From Apostichopus japonicus (lineage: Eukaryota > Echinodermata > Holothuroidea > Aspidochirotida > Stichopodidae), in contig NC_092563.1 of assembly GCF_037975245.1 (NCBI RefSeq), positions 20,537,094-20,601,093 of the forward strand: a stretch of DNA of 64,000 bases. The letters run 5' to 3'. Positions 1 to 12,500 of the stretch are shown here, piece after piece (position 1 is the first letter of the stretch; each line of letters starts with the position of its first letter). Position numbers and translations under genes: made by a program. Below the pieces are notes generated by a model. That model ran no database searches. It worked only from the letters and a program-made list of their open reading frames with translations, and was not told the origin of the DNA.

Positions 1-71
1 ATATTCGAGGCATGTTCTAAAGTTTAGCTGGAAATCGTTACATCATTTTAAATTTTCGATTTATTTTGCAG

Positions 72-291
72 ATGCGTATCGTGTATCAGTCATACCTAAT
101 AAATATTCAGAGGGTCTTTTGCTGCCTGGTGACGTACTTGCACACGTGACTAGCATGACGTTTGGACTCTACGATCTCTATGAAGGAACACTCATAAAAG
201 AATGGGATCTGCGTCACACAAAACGGTTTTCTCTTCAGAGTAAAGGACCAGCAAAGGATGTCGATAGGATAGCGGTCATTCAGTTCAGCAA
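72..291 (+). CDS. PTB-acidic gene, penultimate exon
   Basis: The exon follows an AG at 70-71 in TTTTGCAG and ends before a weak GTTAGT donor at 292. It enters in phase 2-remaining (two bases finish a codon) and leaves two bases that combine with C775 to give Asn. It encodes the first two thirds of the PTB domain, including the LLLPGDVLAHV and WDLRHTKRFSL strands. The donor is unusual in sequence, so the 3' boundary is slightly uncertain. Confidence 0.65.
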
Positions 292-2359
292 GTTAGTATT
301 TTATTTAAAAAAAATCGTTATCGTACTTCGTATCGTTTTATTGCCTGTCTTTTTTCTTGGTGGGGTTTTAAATATGTACTGAAAATAGTACCCATTTTGA
401 AATGTTCTCCCTTCGTGAGCGACATTATAGCTAGAGAATCAATCTCAAGATTATGAACTACCATAGGCTTCATTTCAAAGGTAGTCAATGACACAAGCCA
501 ATTATTATGTAACATTTATCAGCACCCACTGACTTGTTTGACTACAAAGTACAATTATTCAGTAATTCACGTCTTGTGTGATCGGTCAGTACTCTCTTTC
601 ATTTCGGGCATCCGCAATTCAGGCACATCCATTTATTCTGAGGACGGTATTAATCTCAAGTGCAAAGAGATTCGTCTTTCTTTGGACTTTACAAATGAGA
701 TGAAAGAATTTTTGATTAGTTTGGTTATGTTATTTCTTTCAAACAAAGCTCTTGTTGTTTCATTACTTTTACAGCCGCTGTCCACATGGGGATGGAGATC
801 TTCTCCTTTACAGTTTTAATGCAAAAGCCTTCTTGGAAAAAATCTATGAAAATCTCAATACTGCAATGGATGTCAAATCCAAAAGAACTCGAACGGCTTC
901 AATGTTATTTGAAATCCCTCCAAAAGAATTGGAGGCGCTGGGGAAAGAAATTAAGCAAGAGAAAACTGCAAATGATGAAGGGACAAATGGTTCCGCCCAA
1001 AAGGAAGAAACAAATACTACAACCAGTGCTGAAAGCAAAGACCAGTCGGATGCCGGGACGCAGTTAAGTGAAAAGGAGGCAACGGAAGAAATGACTGCCG
1101 AACCAGACAAAGAAGGAACAAAAGACGCACCAAAGGAAGAAGTTAAGCAAGAGGAAGAGAAAACGGAAGACGTGAGTGTTAACCAACCAGACAAAGTTGA
1201 AAATGAACCTGCCACGGTAGATGAAAACAAGAAAGACGATACGAATTCTGCCACAGTGGATGAAAGTGAGACTTCGCCAAACGGTGAAGAAGAGAAAATA
1301 ACTGAAGGAAAATCAGAGGAAGTAAAAGCTACAGATGAGGGACCGGCTGCTGTGGATGATTCTTCGAGTAAAGAAGTAGAAGAAACAACGAAAGACCAGG
1401 AAGATGATGCAAAGGAAGTCGAGAAAGATACAGATAGCACTCAACAAACTGAGGCAGAAGTACATGCCATTGAGAATGCCCAAACTGAGGAGAAATCTTC
1501 AGACAAAACTGAGGAAGAAATCGAACAGGATGCAGCAACTACCACAACTCAAGATGGAGATGTGGTCGAGAATGATGCCGACCAGGGCAATGAGACTGCT
1601 GTCGCAGATGCCGAGGACAAGGAGGAAAAACATCAGACGGAGGTTGATGCTGTTGGGGAAGGCGAACAAAAGCCGGAGGTGGATACGATTGAGAATGCAC
1701 CTTTAGCTGCAGATGAAAAGGAAGGCGAAGAAAAGGCAGAAGTTAAAGAAGAAGGAAAAGAAGAGGAAAAAGCACAGGATAAAGAAGATGAAACCACGGA
1801 AAGTGTCCCACCACCTAATGAGGGTAGCAATGAAGAGGAACCAGAACAGAAGGAAACACCGCGTAATGAGGATCCTGCAGAAGAACAAAGTGATGTCCCT
1901 CAAGAGAGCAAAAGCATTGTTGCTGCTGATGAGGCCGAGGGAGACACCAAGGAAACGTCTGAAGAAAGTCCTAAGGAACTTCCCATTGAATCACCCGATC
2001 AGGAGCAAATTGAGAGCAACCAAACGACGGAGCTGGCAAAAGATGACCAGGCATCAGAGAAAGCGGAGACTTCTCCAGCGGAGGAACAGAAGACGGAAGA
2101 ACATGGAGCTGACAAAGATCAAGTGGAGAAACCTTCCACGGAAGTGAACGAATCGGCAGATCAAAACCAAGATAAGAATACAGAAGTCACAGGTGAGACA
2201 GTTGATGAACAGTCGGACAAAACGGAAGCAGTTGAGGTACAAGAGGCAGACGACCAAGTCACAGAGCAGGAACAGGGAAAAAATGACACAGAAACAAAGC
2301 CATCAACCGGAGCTGACGAAGAGCCAGCTCAACCACACGAAGACAAAGAGGAGACATAG
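72..2359 (+). CDS. IRS/DOK-type PTB-domain protein with long acidic tail (3' part of gene)
   Basis: This is the 3' part of a gene that begins left of the window, read as two coding exons, 72-291 and 775-2359, joined through an intron with GT/AG ends and matching phase. About 600 residues are visible. The first ~100 look like an IRS-type phosphotyrosine-binding domain: a beta-rich stretch containing LYDLYEG, IKEWDLRHTKRFSL and IAVIQFS, then across the splice RCPHGDGDLLLYSF, and a C-terminal helix AFLEKIYENL. The RCPxGxG..F pattern is the hallmark near the end of IRS/DOK PTB domains, which bind NPxY-type peptides on receptors. The remaining ~500 residues are very rich in Glu, Lys, Asp, Thr and Gln and are surely disordered. 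I cannot name an orthologue. A DOK-like or FRS2-like adaptor is the closest idea. Any N-terminal PH domain would lie outside the window. Confidence 0.72.
775..2359 (+). CDS. PTB-acidic gene, terminal exon
   Basis: The exon starts after TTTTACAG and runs 1585 bases to a TAG stop at 2357-2359. It carries the end of the PTB domain (RCPHGDGD, then the helix FLEKIYENL), a short basic linker KSKRTRTAS that resembles a kinase site, and a long low-complexity acidic tail with repeated EE, KE and TE runs. The antisense and other-frame open stretches over this exon come from its skewed composition and are not genes. Confidence 0.75.
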
Positions 2360-3068
2360 TTTCGAAATAGCAAAGTTCAGTGGAAAGTCCCCATATTTAT
2401 CAAGTTATATATGAGTGATTGCTTGTACCACTAACGTAACACATAACGAAGTATAAGTTGTGAAAGCCCTGTTTTCTAATTTTAGGTCTTTGTTGTCTAA
2501 CATTCTAACATCAACTCATACTGACGCCAGTCAATACCAACGTTCTCGGGCCAAAAATGTGGAACATGTTGCCATTTTTCATCAGTTCCAAACTTGACGT
2601 TTTTGTTTATTTGAATGTGACTTTTGAATATGTTTGGCCGATTTCCGTTTACCCTACGACCATTTCTGACGTAGACGTTGGCATTGAGTTCAACTGAACG
2701 GCTATCATGTGTTTGAGTTATTTGCGATCCCCCACCCCTTCCCCTTCCCTTCGGAGTGACATTTTGGGAAGGTATTGATGACGAACCGACACAACGAAGT
2801 GACGGACCACAATAGTTTGTACGTTACTAATATTTCATAGAAATTGAGTATGTAATAGGTCAAGACTTCGCTGCTTCCAAAATCATTCGTCTTGCAAATA
2901 ACAATAATCTTCGTTGACTCGTTTCTCGTAATTCTTGGAAATGCTCTTTCAACAACTAGGTTTGTGACCAATTTCAAGTGCCTTCAATTTACGAGTATTA
3001 CATCGTTATTTGATGAAAAAGTTAACTATTTACAACGAGAAGGGGTCAAATTAAATTGCTTTATTACA

Positions 3069-3074
3069 AATAAA
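3069..3074 (+). terminator. Candidate polyadenylation signal of the PTB gene
   Basis: This is an AATAAA hexamer about 710 bases past the stop codon and the first canonical one found downstream on this strand. There is no direct evidence of the cleavage site. Confidence 0.35.
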
Positions 3075-6000
3075 CAACGTATTCCCCTATTGCTACAACT
3101 TTCATTGGTATTGTGATAACAGGTAACAGATAAAAAGATGTTCAGGATTGTTAGTTTTTGGAAAACTTTTCTGACTTATATCTTTTGTGTACGTATATAT
3201 TATAATTATGCCGTGGGAAATCACATCTACACTATGTTTTCAATATCATCTACATATTTAAGAAGTATTTGTGGTTATCAGCGGCTTGAACTTGGGTTAC
3301 TTCCGAGGTCAAAATTGGACAACTCTAGTAGGATATCCTCATCGAATACCCCATATTTTTGTGGTTTCGAAATATCACTCCTTGGCAATTATGACCTTTT
3401 ATTTCCTATCCGCGTTTAGTCATTTCCCATGTTCTTCCTGTCAAATGTTAATTACAAGTGTTGAGGTGTTAGCAGGGGTAAAATTATTAAAATATTCAAA
3501 AGAAGATGAAATTATTTCTTTCTTTGCTTTCTGCAAAAGTTCGTTCAGGATCTTTGAAAGCACCCTATTGTTCTCATCTTATTTAAGCATAAACAACAGG
3601 GTTATGTAAATTAACGTAGTCAACGTTCGTTAACAGACGAAGGTGAATAACTTGATTTCGAAAGGCACACATTGTCACAGTATATTTACATTATGTTACC
3701 GGAAGAAAATGCTTGAGAAGCATCATAATCAACGAATTCGATAGTCGTTTAACAATTTTCTTTAATTATCATTAGATTATAGAAATGTTATAGTCTTCAT
3801 ACTGATTAATAGCAATTCAGTTACCATTGATGAACTGTAAAGTAATAGACTGCGGCTTGTTGGATATCGAGGAGACCAGTGTGTTGGACGAGAAGGGTAA
3901 CCGGATAACACGTCATAGTCAGGGTGGATGAAGACAGGGAAGGGGCATAGATGTGCAACTGAGGTTGTGCCTATCGGCAAATGATGTGTGCTATTGACAT
4001 TGATTTTACTAATTAGTCGATGTCAGACTCTGCACCGGTCTTTTGTATGTAACGTGATATCATAGAAAGAAACTCCAATTCGTTCATATTACAATAGCGC
4101 CGAAAATATTAATAGACATTTCGTTTTAAAATTTCTTGTCAGATTGCGTCTTGAGTGAATGTTGAAAGAACATTCGTGTGGGGGATACTGTCGACTTGCT
4201 CAAACTGAAATTAGTTTCGTTTATTTTTATATGTCAGTCACTGCTAAGTTTTTACAAGGAAAATCCGATGATTATATTATTTTACTTTTGTTGTTGTTGT
4301 TGCTGAAAGCATATTCGCTGCAGTCTTGACGACATTTTCGCGTGTAACACAATTCAGACATGTGCACGAGCATTATTCTTAGAATCACAACTCAAAAATG
4401 ACTAGCAGTGATGGTACAACCGTGTCATTTTTAACAGGGAGCAACAACTGCTTAAGTAGGGAACGCCACTCTACTTATTGGATACAGGGATATTCGTAGG
4501 TTATATAACTGGTTAGCGTTATGAACGCATCGACAGGGGTAACTTCAACTTTAAAGTTAATTTAAAGAGTTACAGGGTTGGTGACTTTGTAGATGGTAAA
4601 AGTTCCACCACAGTCTGTCGAAACCAGCTTCTGTAAGTCAGACGGATGGCGTAATGAGACGACCAGTCCTAGGTTTAAGGTGGTCATCAGTATTGTCCCA
4701 AGTATGCTACAAATGAGTCGCATAATGGTCCCTAATGCTCCAACTTGACGAAAACATTCCAGATCCAACAATAAAACTTTTACTTCACTGAGACATTGAA
4801 TTGTAATAAAAGAATATCAATGCTTGCAAAGTACCTGCAGGAGCTGCTCTACAACCTTCAAATTATTATTTTTTTTGGAAAGCCGTCAACTTTTGTTATC
4901 ATGAGAAAATTGTGAGCCAATACTGGTGACCTCTCATAAAAGAGAGAATGGTAATGGTGCTAACACTTATTGTATGCAACTATATATATCTACATGGAAT
5001 CGGTCTGTGTGTGCTGCTATATTTCTTTAGTTTGTTGTGCTATCAATGATGATAGTAAAGTATAGATTTGTTATAGATTTTTCATATATAATTAATGTAC
5101 CAGTGCTCTCGTAAACGTGTATTCTCAAGTTTAGAACGTGTGATGATGAAATCGTTTCCTGAAAGTGGAAAACGAATCAGCATAACGAATTTTTTGTTTT
5201 ATCAACTGAAACGCCAAAACGACTGAATTACTCATGTCCTAGCCAAGTGGCACGTTTAAAATATTATATGATGCACCTAACATTTCCTTTAATTTTCTGT
5301 AACTTTAGCTATTGATATATACAGTTTGCAAATGAAAGAATTTGTTTTGATTAAAGTTAAGTACTATGATTTAAAGATGCCGAAAGAAAATGAAATAGTT
5401 ATTGAGTCAGTTTGTCCAACTTTGCTGGACTGTACGTGTGTCTGAATGGGCAGTTGCTATATGCTTACTGGTGATAGTTGGGCTTAAAACCTTTCCCATT
5501 GCCTAACATGCTAAGCTCACATGATTCTTCGAAATGATTATTTTACTGCTTTCGATAGCCAAATAATTATTCTGCAAAGTCGGACTCAAAACGGGCCGGT
5601 TGGGTTGGGTGGACGCTTACCAACCCACCTTTGAGCAAATGTGTTACACTCTCTGTGCCTATACCGTATAAGCCTATACTAATATCGAAGTGAGGCTTTC
5701 AATTACTTAGGAAAACCGGTACATGTGATTGCTCACAAAGTTTCCACAATTTGAAGAAGAGTGAATATATATATAAAATATGACAACTCATGATGAGTTT
5801 TTTGGACTAATGACCAACTAGTTGTTGAGAGACCGATACCCACTACGATACAACGGAAGTGTAACATATTTGCTCAGAGGTAAAGGAAGAGCTACTCTCT
5901 TTCTTAATCTTTTTAATCTGCTATCATAGGCGTCACTATTTAGCTACAATGTTCTCGTTTTTCATATCTTTGTTTTTGATTAAAGTTTTCTTTTCAAGGT

Positions 6001-9000
6001 GAAAAGGTGAACTATTCTTCTCTATTATTTTGTATTATGTATTCCGTTTTATATCCAAGATTACGCAAATAAACAGTTATTTCCAGAAAGTTGTACATAC
6101 ATCTCTTCCTTGTTTGTGAATTGCACGAGTTTGTTTGTTTTCAAGATTTGTATGAAAAATGAATCTTTCTTTTTTTTTCAACTGTTAATTGATAAGTTCT
6201 TAGTTGAGGGAAATAGAAAGCACAGCAATCATGCAATAGATGATTTGAGGGAAGATACACAGGCTAAATGATGACTTAAAAGATTGTTCACAGGACTTTT
6301 CAAGTTGAATAGCTAATATATACATTACCAAAGTATTAGTGTGCACATGACTGGCCGAAATATTTGATAACACATCTAGGTATAGTTGCCATAACAGGCT
6401 CTTATGTGGAAGGGAAACGGGCAATAGAGGCGGAAAACCCAGTAATTAAGATATGCTGCATGTATTTGTCTACGCTAGCCGGATGATGCACTGCAGTTTA
6501 TAGACTGTATATTATGGTAGAACGAATTTGTGGAGGGCCTCGTCTACAAACAGCAATTTTTCTTTGAGTTCCATGCATGAGGCGTATGGAAAATTGGGGG
6601 GGGGGGGACTGACACTTCCGGACCAAAATAATGTACAGGCCCAAACTTATTCTGCCTATGCCAAACATAGCTGCTGATTGCAAGTTGGTAGCATGTCCAG
6701 CGATAGTTTGTAACCATAGTAACTGACTGTATTAACTCGGCACTTGATTACTGGAAGGGTTGAAATATTAGTCCTACACTCCCAGGAGGATTATACGTAT
6801 TCAGCGAAACGACACAACAATTTGTAGATCGAAAAAATGGGCAGTTGCAAACCGTCGAAATTGTGAAATACCATCATTGGGTGAGACATTTGCTTTTAAA
6901 ACTTTCCTCTTGTGAATTTTTAAAATGAATTTATGAAGCCCAGTTAGGCTGTACTAACGTTCCCGTCTCTCCAGGTCTCTCGTCATGCCAAACGTTGGGC
7001 AGTCATACTCATACTATAGTATATGCTAAACTTAAACGACAGTACGATACTCAGATAAGCCTAACTTAGGCTATCCAACTCTATCACAGTTAGCCTACAC
7101 TAATCTGCAGTCAGAGGCTCAGAGCTTAGGACTTACAGTCGCAGCTTTAGTTCTAGAGCCCACATAGTCTTAGGCTAAATACGAAGTACGAAGTCCTACC
7201 TGTATGTGGTTAAGCCTAGGCCCTTTGATTGTGTGTTAAGTCTAACTCTCAGTGCATTGGGAAGTATGAATAGACTAGGCTAGACCAACATAAAACTTAA
7301 AAGGTGACACTGATGCTGATACTATTGACAAGTGAATGACCTATTCCCAACAGTATTAGTCCAACAAATAACAATTCCCGACAATCTGATCAAAATTAAA
7401 TATGTGAGCCAAAAGCTGTGAATGAGAGATAGTCACATTCCTACAACTTACAAGTACAACTTTGTACAGCACTTAAGTTACAGAATTTTGATTTTGTGAA
7501 GGCTAACCACTTTCCTACCTCCAAAACGGTTATGCATAGTCCGAGGGTCTACATGTAGGCTACCTCCATGATATCTTTTTCATAACTTAGCTCAGGTAAA
7601 ATCCTCAGCTCTTGAAAATTGGAATAGCCTCTGCCTAACTAAGAGTTATATATTTGAACTGTACAGTAAAAAAATTATAAATAAAAAAAACATTTTTTGA
7701 TATATTTTTGTTCATTTGTAGGGAAGATCATGTTTCCTTTAAGTGTATTTAACTACGGGAGAGGTGCTGTCAAATTGGTCCTAATACTGTAGTGCTGTAT
7801 ACAGTACAAGGCTCTGGGTCCTACTGCGCATGAACTGTATTCTATTTCCAGATCAACAAAGATTTTGCTTAGCCCTGTGACATATATCTGCTACATGTGA
7901 AAATATGCCTCGTTTTCAATAATTACGAGAACATCGCAGTTGCAGTAGAAGTCCAGTGTATTCTCAAAAGTACGTTAACCACATGCTCCCTACTACTTTC
8001 AGTAACAAGCCTAGAAATTTACTTGTGTCCAGATGCACTAGGAGTAACGTTTATCAATCAGTAGGCGCAGTTCTAGAGACATGGTTAACTGCTGCTGAAT
8101 AACTATTGTTTTAAATTCTGGCATGAGCGGCCTATGCTATGAAATTAAATACTCTAATTTGTGTATAACTCTTAATACGAAATTGAACGCCTGTCTTACT
8201 GCTAAATAATCTGATTCAGTCATGTTTTTTTTTTTTCACATCCTGTTGACTCATTCTATTGCAGTTTGATTTCGATAACAGCACTGTATACTGTATGTGT
8301 ATTGTACATATACAAAATAAATTAATAAATAAATTGAAATAAAAGCAATTTCATGTCATCTACGATTCACCTTTGGACGGTGAATTTACCATTGCATGGT
8401 ACTGTACTGTAGTTAGCCTACACAAGGTGTACCCAGTATTATGTAAGTACTATTACTAGGTTGCAGTACGTTGCACACTGTAAATTGCACATCTACTGTA
8501 TGTAGTAATTCTGAATAGGCTGTATTCTTACTAGCTAATAGCATACATTCTTTATTTAAAGTAACAAGAATGTTCCTTGCTGATGGTAAGGAATTGACTG
8601 TACATGGGAATTAAGAAATATTGTAACTACAGTTATCAGTGTCAATAGGCGTACTGCTCCTGGTGATTTTTGATTTGTAGGTCTTAAATGGTTTGTTGAA
8701 TATTTATTGTATTTCCAACAAAATAACACTAATTAATGAATTATTATTCATGCATGAAAATAACTTAAAGTAGGTTGCCTTTCATGCATAACATGCAAGT
8801 TAAATGCCCTAGGGCTACTGTACATGGTATTACAGCCAGGTTGCAAGTTTGGTGTGTGTGGGAACTGTAGGTTAGTGTAGAACCAGGCCCAAGAAGAACT
8901 ACTGTACGTGAGTTTTCCACTCTTAAAATAACCTGCACACATCTAGGCCTAAAATAACTGACCAAACACAAACAGGTGCTGTATCTTGAATAGGATGTAC

Positions 9001-9182
9001 AGTACTGTATTCCCATAGTAGACCATGTTAGAAAAGTGGAAGAGAAATTCTATTTTCAAAATTCTATTCTGTAAGTTGAAAACCTGGTCTCAATATTTTT
9101 CTAAGTCTAGAGATGGTTGGTTTAAATTTTTAGCAGCCTAACCCTTCCTAACACCAGGCAATGGATCACAGTTGGTGGTCTG

Positions 9183-9190
9183 TGACGTCA
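9183..9190 (+). promoter_or_regulatory. CRE-like palindrome upstream of NEK11
   Basis: A perfect TGACGTCA octamer, the consensus CREB/ATF site, lies about 220 bases upstream of the NEK11 start codon and is followed within two bases by TATAATG. The position fits a proximal promoter, but no transcription start is known and an 8-mer can occur by chance. Confidence 0.3.
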
Positions 9191-9408
9191 TATAATGGAA
9201 CTGTATATGTTCCTCAAAAGCTTCACTTTGTTAAGTGTAGTCTGTACTGTATTTTTGTTGACTTTTAAGCCTGAAATGTGATACTCGTAAACTTGTACAG
9301 AATCTTTGCAATATTCTGTAAAAACTGAAATGAGCCTGTTATTCAGTGCTATAGACTATTCTTTTCTGCTTAGTTTTAGCCAGCTTCGGTAATATTAGCA
9401 TTATTACG

Positions 9409-9566
9409 ATGCCACCATCTCGTGGCGTGAAGAAGCAAAAGGAGGACAAAAGCAACTGCAGAGTATTAGCCAATCGCTACAGAGTAGAGAAGAAGTTAGG
9501 GAGCGGTAACTTTGGAACAGCATTTTTGGTATTCGATCTGAAGGCTGGTAAAGAAGAGGAAGAATG
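9409..9566 (+). CDS. NEK11: NEK11 coding exon 1
   Basis: The exon opens with the ATG that starts MPPSRGVKKQKEDK, a short basic N-terminus. It carries the first kinase strands with GSGNFG and ends in phase 2 before GTGAGT at 9567. I chose this ATG because it is the first Met in frame ahead of the kinase domain. A possible acceptor, TTTTAG, lies about 30 bases upstream, so a 5' UTR exon may precede it. Confidence 0.85.
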
Positions 9567-12500
9567 GTGAGTTAGACTCTGTTATGTAATATGTTTACTG
9601 TCCGATGCACTTTATGTAAACAGAATTGCCAGTGAAGAGACTGAATAGTAATTTTAAGTGATATATATGCCATGTTCAACTGTTTAATTGACAACTTAGT
9701 TAATTATGTCAATGTAAGGTTATGCCATGAGTCATGACATGTGTGAGAAAATTCTGCAACATTTGGAAGAATCAAAGGTGAGCTGTAAGGTATTTAGACA
9801 ATTTACCTTAAGAAGGCAAGAGTTTCACAAACATAATGCATGCTAAACTTTAATGTGACTTCATTTTCATGAGCACAATAATGGTAATGACTACTGATGT
9901 TTATAAAAGGTCACTTGTGGTCATGTTAGTGTGTGAAATTCTCTTTGGATACCACAGGATGAATCTAGGGAATTCTGTCATGCATAGAGTGTAATTTTGT
10001 GATTGATAAAAATTGCTTCACAGAAGCAACAAGTCAAGAAGTGTCAATACTTGTCAATGGTGAAACACCTTGTAAATGTGATATTCAAAGAAGAGATCTA
10101 GGTTTCAAGACAAACTATTATATGTTACAGTACTTACCGTACCTCTGATGAGCAACCATATTGCTGTTGCTGTAGGTCAAACATCTAAATTTGTGTTCTA
10201 CTGTATAGGCGGTAAATATGTGAAGATCTTTCGTAACACACTACCGTACGTGCTGTATATCGTCAAGAATATTATTATGAACATAGTTAAAACTTTACTG
10301 TAAATTTCAATGATAGGTTAATCATATGAAAGAAGTAAGCGCTTTCAGTTCGGAGTTCAATGAAGTCATTATTAATTAATACAAACTCTTTAGGAAAGGA
10401 AACTGTAGCATTTACAGTACTGTAGGTCAAAATACTTTTATAGCTATGGTTACCAATTTCTATGGTTGCCAATTTCTGACAATTGTACCAACACAACCAC
10501 TGTTTATTCTGAATACTACAGATTGCAACTGTTATTTCCTTGTAAATTCTTTGACTGCATTATATAGCACATGTTTATTATGTGGCAAGTAAACATTTAG
10601 TTTTGTTGCAAATGGTTTGTCCCAAATTTTGTTATACAAACGCTGCTTCCCCCCTCACTGCAGCCCACTTAGTGTCCTGTTTATTTGACATACTGTACAT
10701 AGTCATTGTTTCACCTGGATAATTGTAATTGTTGTCTAGCATGAATATTTTAAGCTCTGTGCCTTTACTCCTTTTCTGACTTTGCCCAACACCCCCTTTT
10801 ATATCTTGCTGAAATATATTACAGTATGTGCCCTGAGCTTGTAAAAAGAACTCTACAATTTGAACTCTTATCGTGTGTGGACTCATTCTTGTCCTTTCTT
10901 GCCTGCTTTGTAATATTTCATTATATGCACAGCACTGGAAGTTGAGTTTTACAAAGAATCTGATGACAATACTCTTTGGTATCTTGATGGTAAAGAGCCT
11001 ACAAATACTGTATACTCTTATTGTAGCTTGTAACAAAGTTCCTATTTAGGTCTGTTCATAGAACTGTACAGTGATTGTTTAGGTAGTGCACTTGGCATGA
11101 ACCATGGATTTCTATCAAAGTACATTGACAATGATAGTCAAGTACAGTTACAGGAAGTAGCATAGTCTGTAATACAAACAGTCAAAGCCTGGCTAATTGT
11201 TCAATGTAGTGTGAGATCAATGCCTCCTGTTCTTATGGAGAATTGATTTAGAAACTTGTAGATAACAGTACACATTCTAAATATATGGTTTTGTGTACTG
11301 TAATTTTAGAAAAAAAACCTGGGAAGCTTTCTATGCACAATAAATAACAAATGGGCTCACTTGGTCAATGAATTAGTCAATTTAATTTCTTAAAGAAAAA
11401 ATACAGTATTCTGAGCATTACAGTAAACCTAAACATTAAATTTAAATTACATGCAAAATTGGAATCCACTTTTGGAACCAAAATTTTGTCCCAAATGGTC
11501 TTGTTGCATGTGATCATAAAGTTACTGAATGTCAGAGCAAATATCTTCCAACAAAACTTAGAGAAAGAACTGTTTGCATTAAACTGCTGATCTACTGCAT
11601 AAACACTGTGTTGGTAGATAATTATCAGATCGTTTTAGCAGTCCTGACATTTAGATCCTGGCAGGATCTTCTTCAGAGGCTAACTTGATGAACACAGTGG
11701 AACAGAGATCTACAGTACTGGCTATTAGGCACAAAGTTAGAACATGACATTACAGTTTATTCCCACTCATGAAACACAACCTCATTTGCTATCTAAGTCT
11801 GTACATTATCAAGTTAAATGATCCCACAGTAGATACAGTACTCTTTTATAGATCTTCCAAATCTAGCAAGTTAAGTGAAAAAAGAAAGGAAAAAAGAACA
11901 TGCACCTGTACCAGTAGGTAAATTTAGTTTGGTTGGACTTTACAGATGGACAGTCACTGCACAGTAGTTTACTTCATATTCACGGAAACAAGACAACACA
12001 CAAAAATGGTATATAATTGTCACAGTCTGTTAGTTTCAGCTGAATAAACACTTAAATAAACTAAACAGTATGAATTCTTGGGGAAAAGTAAAGAATGAAC
12101 AATTTTTGGAAACAAGGTTTTATTTGCTAGGAAACCTTCCTCCCCCATCCCTAACCGCCCCCCCCCCCCCCCGAACAAGTAGCAGACAAGAAACTATAGT
12201 AAGTTGTATTGTACATGAAGTTGGTAGATACTGTATATATTTGAACAGTGTACTTTATTCCTGTTGGACATATAATCATGGACGTTAAATATGAATCTAA
12301 GAGACTGACTTCGGTCAGCTTGCAGCTTTGATAAGCCAATGAGGCTTCTTGGTGGGTTCCTGCTTGCAGGAGGAACTAAAAATACATACATACAACACAT
12401 GAGTTTTGTCTGTCTCTTGGCAAGGCTCATAATGTTCTGTACATTTACACTGTACACCCATAGTACACCTAACAATGTTAGGTCATGATCACAAGTGGTC

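Larger units (their letters stand above)
2360..9408. other. 3' UTR and intergenic DNA
   Basis: No coding exon is recognisable in these 7 kb. The left part is probably the 3' UTR of the PTB gene. The first canonical AATAAA downstream of its stop is at 3069-3074, giving a candidate 3' UTR of about 0.7 kb. The rest is AT-rich, with a G-run at about 6597-6607 and A/T microsatellite patches near 7670-7710 and 8310-8340. From about 7800 onward the TACAGTA/TACTGTA heptamer becomes frequent. The last few hundred bases are the presumed NEK11 upstream region. Confidence 0.6.

Noticed and set aside
844-1440. 198-residue minus-strand open frame over the acidic exon
   Set aside because: It is the antisense shadow of the Glu/Lys-rich coding strand (giving Ser/Phe/Val-rich text); it has no splice or domain support.
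10632-11036. 134-residue minus-strand frame in NEK11 intron 1
   Set aside because: No domain or homology seen; its codons reflect intronic composition with many TACAGTA words.
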